From Ophiura sarsii (taxonomy: Eukaryota; Echinodermata; Ophiuroidea; Amphilepidida; Ophiuridae), in contig CM069450.1 in NCBI GenBank assembly GCA_035610835.1, positions 29,075,503 to 29,139,502 of the forward strand: a stretch of DNA of 64,000 bases. The letters are read 5' to 3'. Below are positions 58,336 to 64,000 of the stretch, in pieces. Position numbers and translations under genes: made by a program. The notes beneath the pieces are model-generated. The model searched no databases and was not told the origin of the DNA. It worked only from the letters and a program-made list of their open reading frames with translations. Within the stretch, counting starts at the first letter, position 1; the number at the start of each line of letters is the position of its first letter.

Positions 58336-59539
58336 CCGTCAACAAATACATCGCTAAATATACAGGTACCTGGAACTTAATGATCATAATTGTCTTTGAA
58401 ATTGTGACGGGTCTGCCATTGAAAAGTCTACCTTTTTTGGACCACTCTGTAATTTGGTTGTGTTATGATATAGGCTTCATTTCCCGTAAACTTGCAAACG
58501 GAGCAGGCATTTCCTTATGTTTATAGCGTGATATTAATCTCTCGGGTATAACTTGTTGTTATTCTCTCTTTGCTGTTATCCTGTTATTGTACCAACATTC
58601 CCCACTTATTCTATTTTTACAGCTTACCAGTTGTGTAAGATAGCTTGGGTTTCCCCGTATAAGGAAAAATATGCCTATTAACTTATACCGCCCACAGGGT
58701 TTGGCACGGTGTCACAACGACGAAAATAAGACAATCCACGTAAATTAGACTTTCTAAATAATATGTTTAACGTAGCTGTTCTTGGTAAATATTTATTACA
58801 CAATATTGTTGGTCATAAGTATGTCAGACTTTACCTTATACTCTATAGGGTTATTAAGGTGGTACCCTCAATTTGTGTTCGTCAAAATGAGCGCGAGGGA
58901 TGTAAAAGCGATCACTTAGACGCCTTAGATCACTGTCCTTTGCGTTTTAGCGCAATCGGCGAAAATTCTTAAGGGCCCCCTTTTTACCACCCTTATGAGG
59001 ACGAGGGTTAAAAAGTGTAGAATGTTTTCTTCACGAGAGGGACATACCAGTCCTACGCGAGTACTATCCCCCGGGGTATTTCCGGTATCGGGTGATTTTA
59101 CGCATGCAATATATGCACTGAACACGCGATGAGAGTATTGGAATAGTGATTTTTGCACTTCAGGAGCTACATATCTAAAAAAATCCTGGTTGGTGGAGAG
59201 TAGGGCCGACTTGTAAAATACAATGTTAATAATTATTTTGTTGTACGTCAATATTGTGACGGACCAAAGGCAGCCCATGACGTACCTGAGTCAATGACAA
59301 ACCAATGACGCATCTCTCAATTCAGTAACAAGGGTGCGAATGGCTACTTTTGAACAAGAATTGTAATGTTAATAGAATAAATTGCATTCGAGATTCTAAT
59401 GATTTTTCTACATCAATAAATACATCAATGAATTGTGTCGATTAAATCTAATAATCAAATAATATTATGTGGTTTGTCATATAAAATGTTGATGAAAATA
59501 CGTTTTTCTGCTCAAGTTAAACTAACTATCAACATTTAG
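58336..59539. other. unassigned DNA
   Basis: No recognised gene. A 117-codon minus frame (58925-59278) has no domain. Confidence 0.35.
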
Positions 59540-60095
59540 AAGGTATATATTTATATAATATTGGATGGCTTTGAGGTTGATACAAGACAATATTGCACGA
59601 GTCGGAGACGAGTGCAATATTTTTTATAGCGAGTGCAATATTTTCTTGTATCACCCGAGAATAAGACATCCAATATTATTATTATTATTTATATCAGGCT
59701 TTTTCCGCAAAAGTTCGTTAAAATCATCATCAGAGAAGCGAATCTCCCGGGAGTCTGCTGCTGTTCCGACATTTTGCAAACTTGTTGATTTGTTGTTTTC
59801 ATAGTGGTTCCCCACGTAAGCCTGCTTCATTAAGCTGATAACACGTATTTGCGAAACCCATGCAATCAGCGAAAATTAGTCTCAACTGCATGCTTAACAA
59901 ACGCTAAAGTTGCGTGAGCTTCTTTGTATACAATAGTATAGACGAATATTCGTAACGAACAAATAATGGGTATGAGACTAAAAAATATTTGACGGCAATA
60001 TTTTTAGAATATTGGATGCATCCGGGTACTTTGGATAAACAATATTGAATACACAGTTTTATTGTAGCGTTAAAAAGCCTGATATAAATAATAAT
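59540..60095. mobile_element. family-I element, copy 2
   Basis: An inner palindrome at 59557-59680 pairs AATATTGGATG...TTGATACAAGA with TCTTGTATCA...CATCCAATATT. TTATTTATATCAGGCTTTTT (near 59686) mirrors AAAAAGCCTGATATAAATAA (near 60073-60092). Overall it matches the split copy at 55440-56425. The 79-codon frame at 59565-59804 is repeat sequence. Confidence 0.65.
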
Positions 60096-60387
60096 TGAAT
60101 TTATTGATTGTGTTCAATTACACACTGAATGACGATTGTAATAAACGAGTTATCTGCACATGAGAACTGGCCAAAGCTGAACTTGACATTACTGAATAGA
60201 TTTGCCATAATTCAATAACGAAAGCTTCAAAATGGATGGAAAACATTTCTTATGACACATTAGAGATTGCTGGACATGAATGTTACTATTTCACATCCAG
60301 CCTTATATTTGTCATGGCCAAAAACAAATCATGTCACACACACACTTGTTGACACACCCTGTATTACTTTGGCGACTATCGTATATG

Positions 60388-61037
60388 CTTATTATATCTT
60401 CAAAAAAGGCTCAGAATAAGATCCAGCATAAGAATATTCAGATTGGTTCTTCAACTATTTCTGCCTCTACCAATGTTCGCAATTTGGGAATATATCTTGA
60501 TTCTACGTTATCAATGGAGAACCATGTCAAAAAGGTGTGTCAATCAGCATATTTCCAAATTAGAAACCTCAGTTTCATTAGAAAACTTCTCTCTAAGGAT
60601 ACAGCAGAACTACTATTGCATGCTTTTGTAACATCGCGCCTAGACAATGGAAATGCTTTACTTAATGGAATAACTGAACAACAACTTAAGAAACTGCAAC
60701 GTATACAGAACTCGGCTGCTCGCGTTTTAACAAAGACTCGCAAATTTGATCATATCACACCTACTCTGCGGAGTCTTCACTGGTTGCCTGTTCGAGAACG
60801 GATCCAATATAAAACTCTACTTCTGACATGGAAAGGTTTAAACAATATGGCACCTTCTTATATAACCGACCTTCTCTCTCTCCATATACTCCCACTCGCA
60901 GTCTAAGGTCATCAGAAAAGTGTTTATTATCAGTTCCACGAACAACATCCTCTTTCGGTGATCGTGCTTTTTCAACCGTTGCTCCAAAACTTTGGAACTC
61001 TTTACCCATAGATGTTTTAGAAAACACCCAGAAGTGA
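60388..61037 (+). pseudogene. CR1/L2-like reverse transcriptase C-terminal fragment
   Basis: Only the region after the catalytic box is present: VRNLGIYLDSTLSMENHV, AYFQIRNLSFIRKLL, HAFVTSRLDN, LKKLQRIQNSAARVL, LHWLPVRERIQYK and MAPSYITDLLS, the usual order of CR1/L2/Jockey-type elements. A one-base frame change near 60880-60890 moves the end into another frame, which continues with YTPTRSLRSSEKCLL and FSTVAPKLWNSLP to a stop at 61035-61037. There is no polymerase active site, so it is inert. It belongs to a different family from the 23-26 kb element. Confidence 0.85.
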
Positions 61038-61587
61038 AGGAGCCAGAAACTTCATTTTGTTATGTGATCCTTCAGACATCTTTACTAAGTCCCTGTGCAA
61101 AGTTACACATTTGTCCTACTATTTATTACCTGTCCACAGACCGCCATTGTAGAGATCCTCAGATTGACCCCCATTGATTGATTCTCAGATTGCCTCAGAT
61201 TGTGTTATTCCCAAAAAAATAGCAATAAATAGTTTAAAGTGTTGACAGAAAGGGTCAAAGGTCATGTATGGGTCATTAGAGGTCAATCTGTGTACACCCC
61301 ATATTACCCATAAGTTTATTGTCACCAAGCTTGTTTGTAATGACCTTTGACCCCTTTCTGTCAAAACTTTAAACTATTTATTGCTGTTTTGGGAATAACA
61401 CAATCTGAGGCAATCTGAGAATCAATCAATGGCGGTCAATCTGAGGATCTCTACAATGGTGGTCTGTGGACAGGTAATAAATGGTGGGAGAAATGAGTAA
61501 CTTTGCACAGGGACTTTGTAGATGTCTGAAGGATCACATATCAAAATAAAGTTTCTGGCTCCTTCACTTCTGGGTGTTTTCTAAAAC
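61014..61587. repeat. 250-bp-arm palindrome made from retrotransposon 3' sequence
   Basis: Arm 1 (61014-61263) begins within the last codons of the reverse transcriptase frame (GATGTTTTAGAAAACACCC). Arm 2 (61340-61587) is its complement with roughly 93-95% identity by eye, including the end of the frame in antisense. The loop is about 76 bases. Confidence 0.9.
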
Positions 61588-61699
61588 TTTTTGATACCCC
61601 CTCGTACCTATGCTGACGCAAAGTATTACTTTGGCGACTATCGTATAAGTCTTACGTACAAGCCACTTATACGGTATAAGCCATACCTATTAATTTTGC

Positions 61700-62262
61700 A
61701 AAGTGATCAACAAAAGAAAGTCATACACTTTGTTTAACTCCTTTAGAGTAATTTCCGATTATTTCTTGACCAAACACACTGTAGATAGACATTTAGATAA
61801 ATCTTTCCGTCACAATTTGATACCAAAGTTGCCACCTAACAACAAAAATTAACCATGATTAGCACCATTTAAACACAATTAGTCACTTTTCAAAAGTCAC
61901 ATTTTCAATACACTACGCGGGAAGAAAAGACCACATGTTACCTGTTCAAAATCAAATAGCCCGCTCGCTCAGCCACGACCCAATGCACTGTGCAATACAT
62001 GTCCCTTTCATTCCCGGCCATTCAAGTGCAACACAGCATTTTCTCGCGGCTTGCGTGCGTTGAAAATGTGACTTTTGAAAAGTGACTAATTGTCTTTAAA
62101 TTGTGCTAATCATGGTTTATCTTTGTTATAGGTGGCAACTTTGGTATCAAATTGTGCCGGAAAAATTCATCCAAATGTCTATCTAGTTTGTTTGGTCAAA
62201 AATAATCGGAAGTTACTCTAAAGGACCTAACCAAAGTATGACTTTCTTTTGTTGAGCACTTT
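61700..62262. mobile_element. foldback element, ~230-bp arms
   Basis: AAAGTGATCAACAAAAGAAA at the left mirrors TTTCTTTTGTTGAGCACTTT at the right. Arms run about 61700-61929 and 62035-62262 with scattered mismatches and end at CACTTTTCAAAAGTCACATT and its complement. The middle ~105 bases are GC-richer. No transposase. Confidence 0.8.
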
Positions 62263-62546
62263 AGTTCAAATATTATATTGGCCATTCATTTCGCCCATTT
62301 TTCACTATCATCATTAAAATGACAAGTTGTGAGCCTGCCAACTGGTTTAGATTTACGTCAATGGCATATCTCTGTTAATGGCTGACGTCATCATGGTTAC
62401 CTATTTAGGAGAAAGGGGAAACAGATATTTCAGTACGTCGGATTCCTGGGGTCGGATATAATGTTATATGTTTTGGTTAAATATGCTCAGCTTGGCGTCC
62501 GTAAAGAATTTCCAAGTTTTGGTTTTATAGCAATGCAATACAGTTG

Positions 62547-62721
62547 CCAGTATCGCTCGATACTGACAATTTTACTGTTGCAGTATCGCTCAACACACAA
62601 AATCTATACCAGTTGACCGATATTGGAACAATTTATGCGTTTCAGTATCGCTCGATGCTGGAACGTTTTTCCCAGTATTGCCCGATATTGAAACATATAA
62701 ACTGTTCCAGTATCGGTCAAT
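62547..62721. repeat. six CCAGTATCG/CGATACTGG palindromes, ~32-bp step
   Basis: CCAGTATCGCTCGATACTG (62547), CAGTATCGCTCAACAC (62581), CCAGTTGACCGATATTGG (62609), TCAGTATCGCTCGATGCTGG (62642), CCCAGTATTGCCCGATATTG (62671) and CCAGTATCGGTCAAT (62707). The 117-codon frame over them is a reading of the array. Confidence 0.85.
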
Positions 62722-63093
62722 TTTATATTGTAAATATTATTAACGACATAAATATGAAGATTGAAATTGACAGCACTTACAACGGGCGCAATCGGTGGTA
62801 CTGCACTAAACCTCAGTCATTTTGCGATTTATTTAAGCGTTTGAGCACGACAAACGGATTAATCATGTTAATGGTATTAAAGACGAAAAAGATGTAAGTG
62901 ATTTCTAAATTTGATACATAATTTAAGACAAGATTTGGAAGTTGAGGCTTCGTCATTTCACTACCATTTGAATGCGTTATAATGGTATAAAATTGGATGG
63001 TAGCTGTGGATATCCTATAATTATTTTTCTTTTAATTAAGGCTGTAGAACAAAATGTTACGAAATCAGGCTGTTCATTTATAAAGATGGCCAC

Positions 63094-63668
63094 GATCTCT
63101 GACAAAGTGAAATACTTCGATCTCTGACAAAGTGAAATACTTCGATCTCTGACAAAGTGAAATACTTCGATCTCTGACAAAGTGAAATACTTCGATCTCT
63201 GACAAAGTGAAATACTTCGATCTCTGACAAAGTGAAATACTTCGATCTCTGACAAAGTGAAATACTTCGATCTCTGACAAAGTGAAATACTTCGATCTCT
63301 GACAAAGTGAAATACTTCGATCTCTGACAAAGTGAAATACTTCGATCTCTGACAAAGTGAAATACTTCGATCTCTGACAAAGTGAAATACTTCGATCTCT
63401 GACAAAGTGAAATACTTCGATCTCTGACAAAGTGAAATACTTCGATCTCTGACAAAGTGAAATACTTCGATCTCTGACAAAGTGAAATACTTCGATCTCT
63501 GACAAAGTGAAATACTTCGATCTCTGACAAAGAGAAATACTTCGATCTCTGACAAAGTGAAATACTTCGATCTCTGACAAAGTGAAATACTTCGATCTCT
63601 GACAAAGTGAAATACTTCGATCTCTGACAAAGTGAAATACTTCGATCTCTGACAAAGTGAAATACTTC
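63094..63668. repeat. 25-bp satellite, 23 exact-length copies
   Basis: A 25-base unit (starts GATCTCTGACAAAG, ends GAAATACTTC) repeats 23 times over 575 bases. The only difference I see is one T-to-A in the copy around 63531. The unit has no stop on the minus strand in any frame and its length is not a multiple of three. All three minus frames are therefore open and read the same 25-residue cycle. This is not evidence for a protein. Confidence 0.95.
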
Positions 63669-63799
63669 ATGTGCGTGTGCCTCGTAAAAGCGCGGATTTG
63701 GGTTCTTGTATATTCTGTTCAATCATTTATTGAAAGGTGAACCGTTTATGTTTAAAGATGTATTTCAGTGAACAATACTATCTAGGACGATTGTATGTT

Positions 63800-63939
63800 C
63801 CGATACTGGTACATTTGTTCCAGTACTGGGCAATTACTGGCACATTTCATATGTGCCAGCATCCAGCGAAATGGAACACTGACTTTGTACCAGACTTGTA
63901 TCGAACGACATTGAGTGTTCCAGTATTAGGCGATACTAG
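63800..63939. repeat. CCAGTATCG-type palindromes, second flank of the satellite
   Basis: CCGATACTGG (63800), CCAGTACTGGGCAATTACTGG-type (63820), CCAGCATCCAGCGAAATGG (63856), CCAGACTTGTATCGAACG (63890) and CCAGTATTAGGCGATACTAG (63920), at 30-36-base steps. They are more degenerate than the array at 62547-62721. Confidence 0.7.
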
Positions 63940-64000
63940 TATATTATATAGACTATTTGGCCATCACGAGACAGTGACGTAACTGTGTATTCTACTAATT

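Larger units (their letters stand above)
60386..61622 (+). mobile_element. 5'-truncated non-LTR retrotransposon with flanking 25-bp repeats
   Basis: The 25 bases starting GTATTACTTTGGCGACTATC occur exactly at 60361-60385 and 61623-61647. Recognisable reverse transcriptase reading starts directly after the first copy. These features fit target-primed insertion of a 5'-truncated element with a long target duplication. The 3' half is an inverted duplication (61014-61587) rather than a simple tail. Confidence 0.7.

Noticed and set aside
59565..59804. 79-codon plus-strand frame
   Set aside because: It lies across the family-I palindrome and terminal repeats, so it is repeat sequence.
62977..63722. 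Three overlapping minus-strand frames of about 200 residues
   Set aside because: All three frames are translations of the same 25-bp satellite, which lacks minus-strand stops. Nothing suggests selection for protein.
62547..63939. CRISPR-like layout of regularly spaced palindromes
   Set aside because: The repeats are degenerate and fillers are only 10-15 bases. The DNA is clearly animal and no cas gene is present, so it is a palindromic repeat array.

Overview
This window looks like repeat-dominated nuclear DNA of an animal, probably a marine invertebrate and possibly a deuterostome such as an echinoderm, hemichordate or lancelet (inference only). It is AT-rich. It carries animal-type non-LTR retrotransposon remnants, tRNA-headed SINEs with the CCTTGGGCAAGG core or a GCGCTATATAAG + (ATT)n tail, Tc1/mariner-, hAT- and PIF/Harbinger-like nonautonomous elements, long poly-G tracts, and a 100-N assembly gap (50323-50422). 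I could not recognise one intact host protein-coding gene. Almost all short open frames look like chance frames in AT-rich or repetitive DNA.

Layout. 1-20 kb: mostly unassigned AT-rich DNA with a minus-strand SINE (2133-2482), diverged blocks of a ~0.3 kb dispersed repeat (4.5-6.3 and 9.6-10.0 kb), a GC-rich open block resembling a decayed CCP/Sushi exon (6555-6868), a second SINE (16558-16815) and a locally shuffled duplication (18671-19835). 20-31 kb: a GACTCG hexamer repeat, a TA-flanked MITE built round a 12-bp satellite (21008-21249), a broken APE-type non-LTR retrotransposon (23091-26100), and two PIF/Harbinger-like copies with helically phased CGTAT arrays (27216-28752). A mariner-type element (28821-29944) interrupts a further repeat there. 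32-42 kb: a third Harbinger-like copy with another MITE nested inside, several terminal-inverted-repeat elements, a 54-base G tract, a possible hammerhead-like relic and a SINE with a different body but the same tRNA head. 42-53 kb: poly-G tracts beside hAT-like ends, a tandem duplication containing a mariner MITE, a CpG-dense block, the gap, a cluster of histone-3'-end-like hairpins and a perfect 111-bp inverted repeat. 53-64 kb: a three-level nest of DNA elements, several long foldbacks, a 5'-truncated reverse transcriptase fragment between 25-bp direct repeats with a palindromic 3' end, and a 23-copy 25-bp satellite bracketed by arrays of a CCAGTATCG palindrome.

The genes do not act together as a pathway. 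What the window shows is a stratigraphy of transposon insertions, inverted duplications and short-motif arrays. The recurring oddity is that several unrelated-looking elements carry arrays of a short, often palindromic motif at regular spacing (CGTAT, CCAGTATCG/CGATACTGG, AGATTG, CTTACGACC, GTTTAA).
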